From contig MU001683.1 in NCBI GenBank assembly GCA_010093515.1, positions 841,987 through 905,986 on the forward strand: DNA of 64,000 nucleotides, read 5' to 3'. This DNA is from Lineolata rhizophorae. Taxonomy: Eukaryota > Ascomycota > Dothideomycetes > Lineolatales > Lineolataceae. The position numbers were made by a program, and so were the translations under genes. Under the pieces are notes generated by a model, which worked only from the letters and a program-made list of their open reading frames with translations, made no database searches and was not told the DNA's origin. Below are positions 1-10,209 of this stretch, piece after piece (the stretch's first letter is position 1; the number at the start of each line of letters is the position of its first letter).

Positions 1-188
1 ATTGGGCCGAGTTTTCGAGTTTTGGAGGTGCTGTCGCGTTGTGGAGTGGTTCCAGCCATCCTGCGAGTGACGGTCTTTCTGCTGACTGAAAACGCGTCAG
101 CAGCTGCTCTGATGCTCCGAAACTCCTTGGTTTCGATGAATTTGATGGCCAAATTGACTTTGGCTTCGTACGAGAGCTCTTCAGCCAT
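1..188 (-). CDS. Transposase N-terminus, psq/HTH domain (partial)
   Basis: Sixty-two codons are open from the ATG at 188 to the window edge. The translation begins MAEELSYEAKVNLAIKFI and contains SIRAAADAFSVSRKTVTRRM, followed by TPQRD and KTRKLGP. Acidic start, helix, RAAA helix, S/T recognition helix with R/K, then a TP(R/Q)R linker and a KL.P segment is the usual order at the start of fungal pogo/Fot1 DDE transposases, where this domain binds the terminal repeats. No stop interrupts the visible part. The catalytic DDE domain would lie left of the window, so it is unknown whether the gene is whole. Confidence 0.75.
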   Translation of the reverse strand, partial: MAEELSYEAKVNLAIKFIETKEFRSIRAAADAFSVSRKTVTRRMAGTTPQRDSTSKTRKLGP

Positions 189-241
189 AGGTGGTGGAGA
201 AAATTGAGATGTAAGTTGATGGGCGCGTCAGGATGGCTGGG

Positions 242-275
242 TGGGCCACTAGGTGGTGTGGGCCACTAGGTGGTG
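242..275. repeat. Two perfect 17-bp tandem copies in the transposon end
   Basis: TGGGCCACTAGGTGGTG occurs at 242-258 and again at 259-275. The unit is itself partly palindromic (CCACTAGGTGG). It lies between the transposon terminus and the transposase start, a position where subterminal transposase-binding repeats are found in this superfamily. Confidence 0.85.
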
Positions 276-283
276 GATTACGT

Positions 284-926
284 TAGTTTGATAAGTATGT
301 TATTGCTTCATGTTGAACATGAAGTCAGCAGACTACCTAAAGAGACCGTCTGACCTACCCATTTTTTATCTGATTTTCTAATTCTAAAACCGTTTCCGAA
401 CCATTTCCTCACTTAGAACCCACCCCCTTTTTTTGTGCTTTTATGCTTTAAACAACCAGTTCTCCGCCATTCCGTATTACAAAACTTGCAGCAATGCAAA
501 TGGTGGCAGAGGCAGGCCTAAACCACCATGCATGCGCACAACCCATTGAAGCAAAGAAAAGAAGTGAAAACAAAGGAAAAATTAAAGAATAGCCCATCCT
601 TTCCTTAACCACTCCTCCTTTTTTTTGTGATTTTCTTGTTTGTACAGCATTCTCTCCTCTACCCGCACCCTACAGTTGATAAACTGCTATTACAAGAAAG
701 TAGGGATAATAATACAGTAACAGAAAACACAAGATTACATGGAGTTCTCTCCAGAGTACAGGGACAGGAAAACTCTTGAATAGCACAACTCGAAAAGCAC
801 CTCTCCTCTTTTTTCTCGCCATTTTCTGCCCTTTAGAAAACTCTTACTCACAATCGCAGCTCAGGAAGCAGTAAGAAAACATATTAATAGAAAAAGAAAA
901 GAGAAGACAGAACACCCACGAAGAGA
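284..926. other. Intergenic, 3' flank of the CCCH gene
   Basis: AT-richer spacer with several pyrimidine and purine runs, between the transposon end and the stop codon of the minus-strand zinc-finger gene. No gene, tRNA or repeat was recognised. The first few hundred bases below 927 probably hold that gene's 3' UTR. Confidence 0.6.
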
Positions 927-3333
927 TTAAAAGCCGCGGCGTTCAACAAAGGGGTTCGTCGCCAGGCGACGACCCAGAGCCGGGGTAGGCGGGCCATTAT
1001 CGTCAGAACGGCCCGCGGAAGCCGTCGCCGGGTGAAGCGAGGCGACGCGGCGGTCGAGGTGGCCAGCCTGGCCCGAGGTGCGCTGCGGCAGCGGAGACAT
1101 GACGGCGTCGTCGCGATTGTGATCCTCCCTAAGGTAGACGCCGCCGGTCTCGAGATCGCGACCGGCGGTGAGGACCATACCGTCTCGAACGACGGGCAGC
1201 GCGAAGTCGACACGACGAGACGTGCTTGAGGCGCGAGGCGTGTCCTGAGCACGGAACCCAGAGTCGTCGTTGTTGGCCGCAGCCGACAGGGTCTCCTCGA
1301 TGGAGGGGACATAGCGCGAACTACATAATGCAGATTAGTAAGCGGGCGATAAGGTTGAGTGTGAACGTTGGAGCCATACCTATCACCGCCGGACGGACGC
1401 AAGCTACCATAGTTAGGGCGGTAACTGTCAATCAGGCGGCCGCGGCTCATATCTGGCATGCTGCGCCTAGGGACTGGGCCGATGGGAACCGAGTTCGCAG
1501 CGGACAAGTGGCTGACGCCTCCACCACCAATCGGACGAGCAGAGGCACGACGCTCGATAAGAGGAGCGCCTCCGCGAGAGGAAGGGCCCGCAACAGCCGA
1601 AGGGTTCAGGCGAGAAGCGACCCTATTGCCCGGAAAGTTCGGAGTATCCCTATGGGACGCAACACGAGGCGACATAGGCTGCCGAGATAGAGTAGCGCCA
1701 GTGGAAGACATAGGCTCACGAGGCAAGGGAGCGCTACGAGGCACAATAGAGTCGCGAGCCAAAGAAAGCGCACGAGAAGGGAAGCTTCCAGTGTTTGGAG
1801 AGCGAACTTCACCTTGATCACCAGGATGATTAGGAGACCTGAACGGGTGATCGACATTCGGCCGATTCAAGACGGGCAGCGACAGCTGGCGATTGATCTC
1901 TTCTTGGGAAGGGATCTCGTAAGTGTTGTCGTTCGCCACGTTGCTGATTATCGAGGTTCCTAACTGGCACATGTGCTCCATGGTGCGCATAAGTCCAACC
2001 GACCGAGACATGAGGTGGAGGAATGCATCACCTGTTTCATTCTATGTATTAGCGATCGAAGATACTTGGTTCAATATGTATTAGAAGAAGTAGTCAACTC
2101 ACATTCGCGGTGTAAGATCGGATTATCGCGCCTCACACGCTGATAATCGTCGCGATGTGTTCCAGCGAGCCCGCATAAGCTGCCCAGAGACTGCTGAACT
2201 AGACCATTTGTCTATCCGAAGTATTAGTCTGTTCAAAATATAATAGCGTGGATAGAAGGCTTACGTAGCGGGTGCGCGCAATCACGTCGTAGAAACCGGT
2301 CTTCATCTTCCTCAGATCAGCTTCTTCGATCGCAAGTCCCTCGTAGCGCAGCCTCATATCTTCTTCGAAGTCCTTTTGGCGATCTTTCAGTTCGGCCTCT
2401 CTAGCTTCTAGGTCGGCTTGCCTAGCTTTTAGATCGGTCTGTGCGGCTTTTCCGTTGGCATTTGCAGCTCCTACGCGCTCAGCTTCAGCCGCACGCGTCT
2501 GAAGAAGCGCGATCAGACGGACATTCTCATCGTCGCGCTTCTGCAAGTGATTGAGATATTCATCTGCGCTGCGACCGGCAACTGAACCTGTTTTTTGTGT
2601 CAGAAGCAAATCTGCGCATATGCAAGGTGTGCGTTTGTGGCATGAGGCGATTGTGAAAGGAAGAATGGTAGGAATTTGAGTGGGAATTTTAGCCGCAAAA
2701 CAATTGGTAGAGGAGAGAGTTTTGCCGTAAAGACGGAAATCAAGGTAGGGACTTACGAGAGCCAACATTAATCGGAGCAGAAGCAACCTTGCCCGTATCA
2801 TAATGGGCATAGTAGCAATCTTCATCCGACTTGGAACACGTTCCGGTCGTGTACCAATAAAAGCAGGTCAAAGGATTTTCGAAGTCCTTGGGCTTCGTAG
2901 CGCGAGCAGGCGACACTAAAGAAGTCGGGTGGGGTTAGCTTCTTGTCATCAGAACGTTGGAAGCGGATGCGGACTTACCAGTACCGGATCCATTGTTGCC
3001 ACTACTAAGCGTTCCAGCATAGTTGTCACCCTCGGGCTTATTGTGATGTTGGCGTTTGGACGTCGCGGCCGACGCGTCGCCATGCAGACGAGCATCCGAC
3101 GCACCCGCGTTAGCTAGCGAAATGACGGAGTAGGTAGACGAAGGGCGACGCGTAGGCGACGCTGAACGCATGAACTGCTGCTCGCCGACGACATCATGAA
3201 TCCCGTGTGGGGTTCGGAAACGATACTCATGATCGGGAAGCTTGCAGCCACCCATGGCCCCATCACGCGAAGTGCTAGGGGTTTGGCCGCCACGCTCCTC
3301 AGAGCTGGAGCGACGCGAAGAGTTTGTCTCCAT
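927..3333 (-). CDS. CCCH zinc-finger protein with central coiled coil (663 aa, 6 exons)
   Basis: Exons, minus strand: 3333-2979, 2915-2757, 2587-2265, 2211-2103, 2031-1380, 1320-927. All introns are GT..AG (53-169 bp) and the exons sum to 664 codons. The start is the Met before ETNSSRRSSSEERGG. Residues 136-156 form a CCCH finger (C136-x8-C145-x6-C152-x3-H156, in LTCFYWYTTGTCSKSDEDC) followed by YAHYDTG. Residues about 175-270 form a Glu/Lys/Arg/Ala-rich coiled coil (LKARQADLEAREAELKDRQ). The rest is Ser/Pro/Arg-rich and probably disordered. Proteins with this finger and the YAHYDTG tail are common and uncharacterised in Pezizomycotina. CCCH fingers usually bind RNA, so RNA or chromatin regulation is inference. 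The 3' neighbour is a transposon. Confidence 0.88.
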
Positions 3334-5121
3334 TGATGCAGTCAAAGAAGCGATGGAGCCGGTGCAAGTGAGATGCCTAGCACGATGCGCTTGCACTGGA
3401 AAGAGTGATACGATGATGGAACTGATGAAGTAGGGGCAGGATGCGGATGTAGAGAAGAGGGGAGTTGTGGTGGAAGAAGGAAGAAAAGTCTCTGGCGCAG
3501 CAGATAAAAAGAGCTTTTGCGGCACGCGACTAGTGCGCGAAACGCGACCCAAGCTGGCGGGTCAATCGCTTGCTGGAGCGAGAGGAAAGAGCCAAAGTGG
3601 GCAAGAGCAACCAGCTATTGTACCCACTGGTATCCACAACGCCGGATACCAATCCAATACATTGGCCCCCAGCAAGTAAAACGGCCCTTACGGAAACGGC
3701 TATTCTCTTGTTTTCTGCGGCGAGGACAGCGTAGCTAACGCAGCAACGAAAGTGAGGCAGCAGATAGCGCTGCACCAATAGTTTGGAACCAATACATTAG
3801 AACTGTGCTAGCCCGACTTTGCATAGAAGCGCTTAGGAACCTTCTGGCAAAGCACACAATGACGCTCGGGCCCCATAGAGCCGGAATATTGGTAGACAAG
3901 AAGAGTAGGAGCCCGTGAGTCATCTGGTCGCTGGCCGTTCGGGATGTACCAGGCCAAGACCATGGAATGGGACTGTTGCCCTGGTTGTATAGAGGGCTAA
4001 CAACACAGAGGCGACTGCCAACCAGAGATGGAGAGAGAGCTCACATATAAGGGAAAATGCCTGACTATGCTATATGCCAAGTGCATGGCCTGCACAAAGT
4101 GCATACCATGAAGGCAACTTGCTCTCAACATGTTCTGGCGGTACCCATAGCTGGATTGTCAGGCCCGAACGCATGCGTTGTATGGTATGATGGTAGAGAA
4201 TGAGCTTCCCCAAATATGTCTTGCTACAATGCAAGATTGACTAGCTGATTGCAACTTAAGAGAACCACAACAAACCATGAGCCCGAGGTGTTGAACCTGG
4301 GTCCTCGACGAGACGATCCCCCCGACGTCGTCGCTAGTTATTCCAATCGAATCAGAGCAGCTCATCACGACAAAATCATGCAATGGCAGCAGCAAAGCTG
4401 GGAAATAATTAGCCTTCATAACCTAGGAAGGAACAAGCAAATAAGAAATATTTAAAAAGTATGCTACGTATGCTATCTCAAGCCAAACATGCGCAAGTGC
4501 AGAGCGAAAGGAGACCCTAGGTTATTTGGACACAGGTCGACAGGCCTAGAAATTGCGCCGAGCCATTGTAGGGAGACAACAAGAAAAACTGAAATGGATC
4601 GTCTTTAGAGGTATACATGGAAGACCGATATGGTTGATGAGGAGAATAGGTGAGGCTGAGGTATGTTGACGTCCAGATATCACGGGCATCTCGGACCTAT
4701 GATATTCCGGTGTGCCCTGTTCCTAAGGGTCCGTGGAGTCCGTGCCCAAGTTCACGGGGGTTGGTGATCTCCAACTCTTGGCAACCTTTTGCAGCGGTGG
4801 TTTATTATTTAACACTATTGGAAACTCACAAGTGTTCATTGAAAGGTTCGACTTCAAAGAAATTTTGACCATATTTGTACAATTATGACATACAAACAAG
4901 GCTTGTCTGGCCCAGAAGTCATTAGACCTTTACCCCATCTCCCGGAAGAACAACCAGAGCTCCCAGCGCCAATATATCTAGGATATTCCCTTTTCATCCG
5001 TTTCATCGTATTGCGTTGATCCTTTATAGGTCCGTTTGTTCCAAAACCCGAGTGTCTTCAAACCAAAATGGCCAGGAGCCAAGAAACACCAAGCCCATTT
5101 CCCCGAGTCCCGAACCCCGAT
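3334..5121. other. Intergenic, 1.8 kb
   Basis: No supported coding region. The right part (about 4000-5050) is AT-richer. A tRNA-like fold at 4277-4365 (minus strand) was examined and rejected. The region between 3334 and about 3500 should hold the promoter and leader of the CCCH gene. Confidence 0.55.
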
Positions 5122-7148
5122 TTACCTTGTGTACGCCCCATCCGCTTCGTCACCGAGGCCCCTAAACGCCACCCTGCCATTACTCCTCAAAATTCTATAC
5201 ACCGTTTCCTGACTGATAGAATAGCCCGTCTTCCTCCACCGCCCGTTCAGCCAATGCGTCAGGGCATCGGAACTATGTGCCCAGCGCCGGGTATCCCACT
5301 CGTGTAGCAGCAGGTTGATGATGGGCTCGTCGGGCGGCAGCTCCTGGCACTGGTACGCCGACTGCGACGAGCTCATGGGTAGCGGCAGCGCGCGGTCCGG
5401 AAACGTCGCCTCGTAGGCCTTCATGAACTGGAAGAGCTTTGCTTCCTCGTTGGCGCGGGCGGCGAGGGCGATGCCGAAGGGGCGGCCCGAGGACCGGAGT
5501 GCCCAGAGCGGCACGATGGCCACAGGATAGCCTGCAGTCGTTGAAATCAGCCTGAAAAGTTCCTTTCGTTCGTGGCCAGCAGATAGAAGGGGGCTGGTTT
5601 ACCTGCAGTCGCGGCGAGCGAGCACAGCGCGCTATCCCCCGGTGCCGCGATCACGTCGACGCCGTGCTTCTTGAGCAGCCGATCGATACCGCCGCGGCCG
5701 CCGAGTCGGCCTAGCCGCGTCACGGCGTCCGTCGCTTTCGACGTCGGTGTGTGCTCGCTCAGCACGCTGACCAGCCTGTCGTGTGCCTGGAACGATGCTA
5801 GGTCCTCGGCGGCCGTGCTCGGGCGGCGTGACCGGCTGGGAGGGAGTGCGGATAAGGGCCTGTCCGAATTGAACCGCATGACGTCGACAAGCGAGCGGAT
5901 GCGGGATTCTTCTAGGTTGCCGATGAACTTGTTGGCCATGCGTTCGAATTCATGGCCTGCTGAGAAGGTTAGCTGGGGCATTTGGGGGGAAGTGGTATGG
6001 TACAATGACGCGAGACATACGTAGAACGAGGTCGACATTTTTCTGCGTGTACCTGGAGGTAGCTTCATGGAGAGGGATGTCGATTGGGTAGGTGACGGAT
6101 GCTCCTCTTTCTCGGATTCGTCCGATTGCGATTTCGTATTCAGTTTCCTGGTCTCCAGTCAGTCAAAAGTCGTTTGTGTACGCTTTTGCTATTTCCCCAC
6201 CATTTGCTTATCATCTTCGTCGCTCTGCCTTCGATTCTCATCCCCGGACTCGCTCACCACCGGATCGGCGAACCCGACCCTCAGCCCTCTCCAAAACTCC
6301 CTCGGCGGCGGCGCCGGCTTCTCTGTGGGGAATCTTGGGTCCTGCAGCACGTCGACTAGGTTTTCTAGGTCTTTGGCGCTCTTGGCCATGCAGCAAACGG
6401 AATCGAAGCTCCTGCTAGGCGTGAGCACGCCGTCCATGGGCATGTTTCCCACCGTCACCTTGATGCCGTACAGCGCCGCTTTGTTCGCGGCCGCGAGCGA
6501 TGCGCCCGCGCTTTCGGTGCCCACGGCAAGAGGTGCAAAGCCCGCCGAAATGCTGACGGCTGCTCCCGTCGATAACCCAGCTCCCTGGAAGGACCCAACG
6601 CTCGACCCGCCGCAGTCGACGAGACCGTGCACATATGCCGACTGTGTTTGGCCTCCCACCGTCGAGTAACCCGGAGCCATGCGGCTCGACTTCATGCCGC
6701 ATAGCTCGGTCAAGTTCGCCTTGCCGAGCACAACCAGCCCGGCGTGGACGAGCTTCTCGACGATGTAAGCGTTGCGCCGCGGCCTGGTACCGATGAAGGC
6801 GCGAGCGCCCACCGTAGTTTCCATCCCCATATTCGGGTCCGTCATGACGTTGTCCTGCACCACCACCGGGATGCCGTGTAAAGGGCTCCTGATCCTTCCT
6901 TCTAGGCGCTCATTGTCGAGCTGTCGGGCTTGGGCAAAGATCCGATGCCGTGGCGCCACTGAAATTAGGGCTTTGAGTTGCCGTCCTCGTCGGTTGTGCT
7001 GCTCGATTTGCGAGAGAAACCGACCCACAATGTCCATGCTGGAAATTTTCCGATCCCGCAGTAGCCTCTGCAAATCGGCTGCCGTTGTGAGCACCGGGTC
7101 AAATTCGATGCCCACTGGCATCGGCGTCGAGCGTCGTCGAGTAGCCAT
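5122..7148 (-). CDS. Amidase-signature family protein, predicted catalytically inactive (612 aa, 4 exons)
   Basis: Exons: 7148-6201, 6147-6021, 5956-5603, 5531-5122, with introns of 53, 64 and 71 bp and 613 codons in total. An upstream in-frame Met at 7214 is an alternative start. The family fold is clear: LHGIPVVVQDNV at about 90-101, APLAVGTESAG then KAALYGIK around 205-230, and a C-terminal AIVPLW..GRPFGIALAARA then AEAFLFQ-like helix with TFPDRALP. Active members use Lys-cisSer-Ser. Here the Lys position is Gln98 and the nucleophile position (GTETDGS in relatives) is Ala216. The cis-Ser aligns to Leu192 unless a 10-residue insertion is allowed, in which case GGSS at 180-183 supplies it. 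Amide hydrolysis is therefore doubtful and a binding or regulatory role is possible. The first intron has a weak GTGGGG donor. A TATA box lies upstream. Confidence 0.87.
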
Positions 7149-10100
7149 GGCTAGTGATGGTGAGTGAGGTTGGTGAGCACTTAGCCCACTCGGCTGGTGT
7201 GGAGAGAAAAGCAAGCTAGATCTGCAGCGGAGATGGCGGGTGTGGCGCCGCCATTTTTCAGTATATATAGGTCCGGGCAGGTATTATATCAAATAATGGC
7301 GGGCTATAGGTGGAAGCGGGGTAGAAACGGGCGGCATGTGTGCCCAGATGATGGTGAATGCAGCTTAAAAGGAAAATAAACCCTGGCTACATGATGCTGG
7401 GCTAAGGCTGCCAGGCATTGTGTTGATCGCCCAATAAACTAACTGAACAAGAGGCAGGCGACGGCGATGCCAATGTTGAAATGGCGTCGAATATAGCTAT
7501 ATTTTGCTACGCTCCACACCAAATCCAGAAAGGCGATGTCGAATTGTGTTCGTCCTCTCCCCGTAACGTTTAGGCGCGCAAGGCCCTTACGGCGGCGCCA
7601 CACCACGTTTCCGTCGTCCCTTACATCCCCCCGACTTTCCGCATGGACCCGCGACGCCTACCACGATGGGGTCCGTTCTTAAACCCAATTTGGCTTCGTG
7701 ATGATGGAACCAGTTCGCACTACCTTATGTGCCGCGGCGTCTGGCAGTTGCGCGTTCAGAAACATGCCTGACTGGGATAGCCCTCTTACATCTGAGAGAT
7801 TTTTCCTCCGTTTTCATTCGTCCGCTGCCATTGCAGAAACGCAAAAAATGGAGGTTCTCTCCAAGGGCCCCAGCAGCAAGCATTGCTTCTTTTTCCAGGT
7901 CCCATTTCCGACTGCACGCCACAACGGCTGGCGTGCGTTCCGCAGCGGACTGCAGCCCTGTCCGCAGACACTACATATGATCATCGTATGTGGGGGGGGT
8001 GGGCGGTGCTGCTGCCCAGCTGGCGGGCGTATGTGTGCCTGTCATCTCGAAGGGATGGGCGAGAGTGGGAGCACCCCCGGCCATGCGGACGAGCGTGAGC
8101 TGTGCGACCAGGATGGAGCGACGTGGGTGTGGAGCGCGCTGCCCTACGTATGGCCCTACCGCCTCCCCCCAGCTAGGGTTCGCCATTGACGAGGAGATTG
8201 AAGTTTAGTAGAGTACATAATTACCTTGGGCGCATCCCCCGCACGCGACTATGTAGCCAGCTGAGCGGACGTGCCAGGGCCGTTCATCAATCAAGCCTCG
8301 ACGAACCCAGGCGTCGCGGCCGCACGAGGCGCAGCAAAATCGCCCTCTGCGCTCTTTGGCGCATGATGGGCGCGCGCGGGTGGCCTGCGTTTAAGAGCGT
8401 TCGATATAGATTGAGCGCGCATATGCATATCCGGCGCGCCGGGACGACGATGCCTCGAAGTGCAGGCATGGACCCCCGGGCCTTGCTCTGCCCGTAGTCG
8501 CTGATCGTCTCCTCCACTCCACCTTTCCCACGCGTCCACGGACTACGCTCAGCTCGAACAGAGACGGCCGACAAGAAAGAAAATCCCGGCCTGGTGGGCG
8601 TGCCGTGCCACTAGGGCTGGCCAGTCGCGTCCCGTTGCCCGGGAAGAGCCATCGAAGTGTGATACCCGGAGTGGCGCCTTGATGCTCAGCATGCAGCCGT
8701 CGCGGGCCGAGAACAAGAAGGCGATCAACACGCCTGGGAACCGTGCTCTCGTAATCTTCTCAGAACCTGACGAAATGTGATGATGACGGCGAAACGCCAT
8801 CTGCAAGGCGTCTTTGGAAAGCACAAAACCCCCCCTTGCGGCTAGCGCATTCTGAAAAGGAACGCCACATTGGCCCCAACCGCCGACTTCGATCACGGGC
8901 GGTTCCTAGGCGGAACAACGATGCTCCTGAGGGCTGGTGTTCGGCCGAGGAGCTTTTTCCCGCCTCTCCCAGAAACACAAGCGAAATCGAACTATTTTCT
9001 CACTGGGGGTTTTTCTTCCCTTTCCAGGCCAGACGCATTTTCTGCTCCAGGTGCGATGGCGAGACGAGCTTTCCAGCGAAGTGAGGCTTTGCGGCCTCGA
9101 TATGCCGGCGCTGATACCTTCATCTCCGGTTGCCCGGTCCATTCGCGACGCAGCCAGCTGTCCGCAGCGCCCTTCGTAAGTTCTCGGGGCCAATTGTCAC
9201 GGCTCTAGCCACATTCTTTTTTTATCTTCCTGGGAACGGTCCAGCCCGTTCGGATTGGTTCTCGTATGAAGCCGTTATCACTTTCCTTCCTCTTCTACGA
9301 TACGGAGATCTCGACAAACGGATTCACAGCTCCGGATGTTTTCTTCGCTTTCCGCGCAGCAGCAACAGCCCGCATAAGGGGAGATTGCGTTTTCACTTCA
9401 GCTTATGCGTTCCCCCTCTGGCTTAAGCGCGTCGCCCTTGCGTGCGGCTAAGTAAGTAATAGCCGAGAGGTTGGCAAAACGTCGTCCGGGCTTCTTCTCA
9501 TCGCGAGCTCTAAGATTGGGCGAGCTAAAATGGGCGACGATGCTTGAGCCCGAGCATGTTGCCGCAGTCCACGTAGTTACATATGTACCTGGACGACACG
9601 TTGCATTTGACCGCCGGCGAGGATCTGAGGACAGTCAAATTCGCACGGCCCTCAACGAATCTGTTTTTCTCTTTGCGATGCCCTTTTTTTTTTCCACATG
9701 TAGGTAGGGGTTTCTTCCTGGCGTAGAAATGTCCATAGCAGCTCAGTGTATCTGTTGTGTGCTTACCCTTTTCGTTGCAATCCTAAACTCATTGATATGC
9801 GAACGCTGCTTTTACTGCAGGGGTCAGATATCATCTCCACATATCTTGAGACACTCAAAAGTTCGTGCTATTCGATCAATAGCATTCGAAATTTCTTGGC
9901 AGCCATTGGCAATACCAATTCGCTTCTACTCGAACTTGTAGACTTTGTAGGAAGAGAGTGAGCTATCACATGCAAAATGTTGCCTGCGTCTTTCTCAGGC
10001 AACCTGCACCGCGGGCCGTGCCTTCCTACCTTATACTTATCCACCACGGAAATTCTCTACACGTACTCACGATGGTTTTGCTCCGCCTCTCGTCCTCTCC

Positions 10101-10209
10101 GTTACCACCAAGTTTGCATCACAGCGCCTCACTCGCTCCCTTTTGATCTTGCCTTTGGTCGTCGCGCTCTGTCCTGAAAGAAGTTCGTTTAAACCCTTAT
10201 GTGACAAGC
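7149..10209. other. Large divergent intergenic region, 3.1 kb
   Basis: Lies between the start of the amidase-like gene (minus) and the start of the gene at 10210 (plus). Several short open frames occur on both strands in its GC-rich middle, but none shows a recognisable domain, splice-supported extension or consistent coding character. Only the TATA box at 7262 was assigned. Confidence 0.5.
7262..7269 (-). promoter_or_regulatory. TATA box of the amidase-like gene
   Basis: TATATATA lies 114 bp upstream of the ATG at 7148 and 48 bp upstream of the in-frame ATG at 7214. With transcription starting about 30 bp downstream, near 7230, the leader would be very short if 7214 were used, which slightly favours 7148. 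Confidence 0.5.

Larger units (their letters stand above)
1..283 (-). mobile_element. 5' end of a pogo/Fot1-like (Tc1-mariner superfamily) DNA transposon, cut by the window edge
   Basis: On the minus strand the element starts at a TA dinucleotide (284-285) with the terminal sequence ACGTAATCCACCACC. Two 17-bp subterminal repeats follow, then a transposase reading frame that begins at 188 and leaves the window. The encoded N-terminus is a psq-type helix-turn-helix as in fungal pogo/Fot1 transposases, and a TA target is the rule for that superfamily. Only this end is present, so the other inverted repeat and the DDE domain cannot be checked. Confidence 0.75.

Noticed and set aside
4277-4365. 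tRNA-like segment on the minus strand: ATGAGC/GCTCAT acceptor-like arms, B-box-like GGTTCAACACC and a T-arm-like stem
   Set aside because: The D arm and anticodon arm do not pair and the A box is missing. At most a decayed tRNA-derived sequence. tRNAscan-SE would decide; a score above threshold would overturn this.
7698-8189. 163-codon plus-strand frame in the 7.1-10.2 kb spacer
   Set aside because: Cys/Trp/Pro-rich with competing frames in other phases and no motif or intron support.
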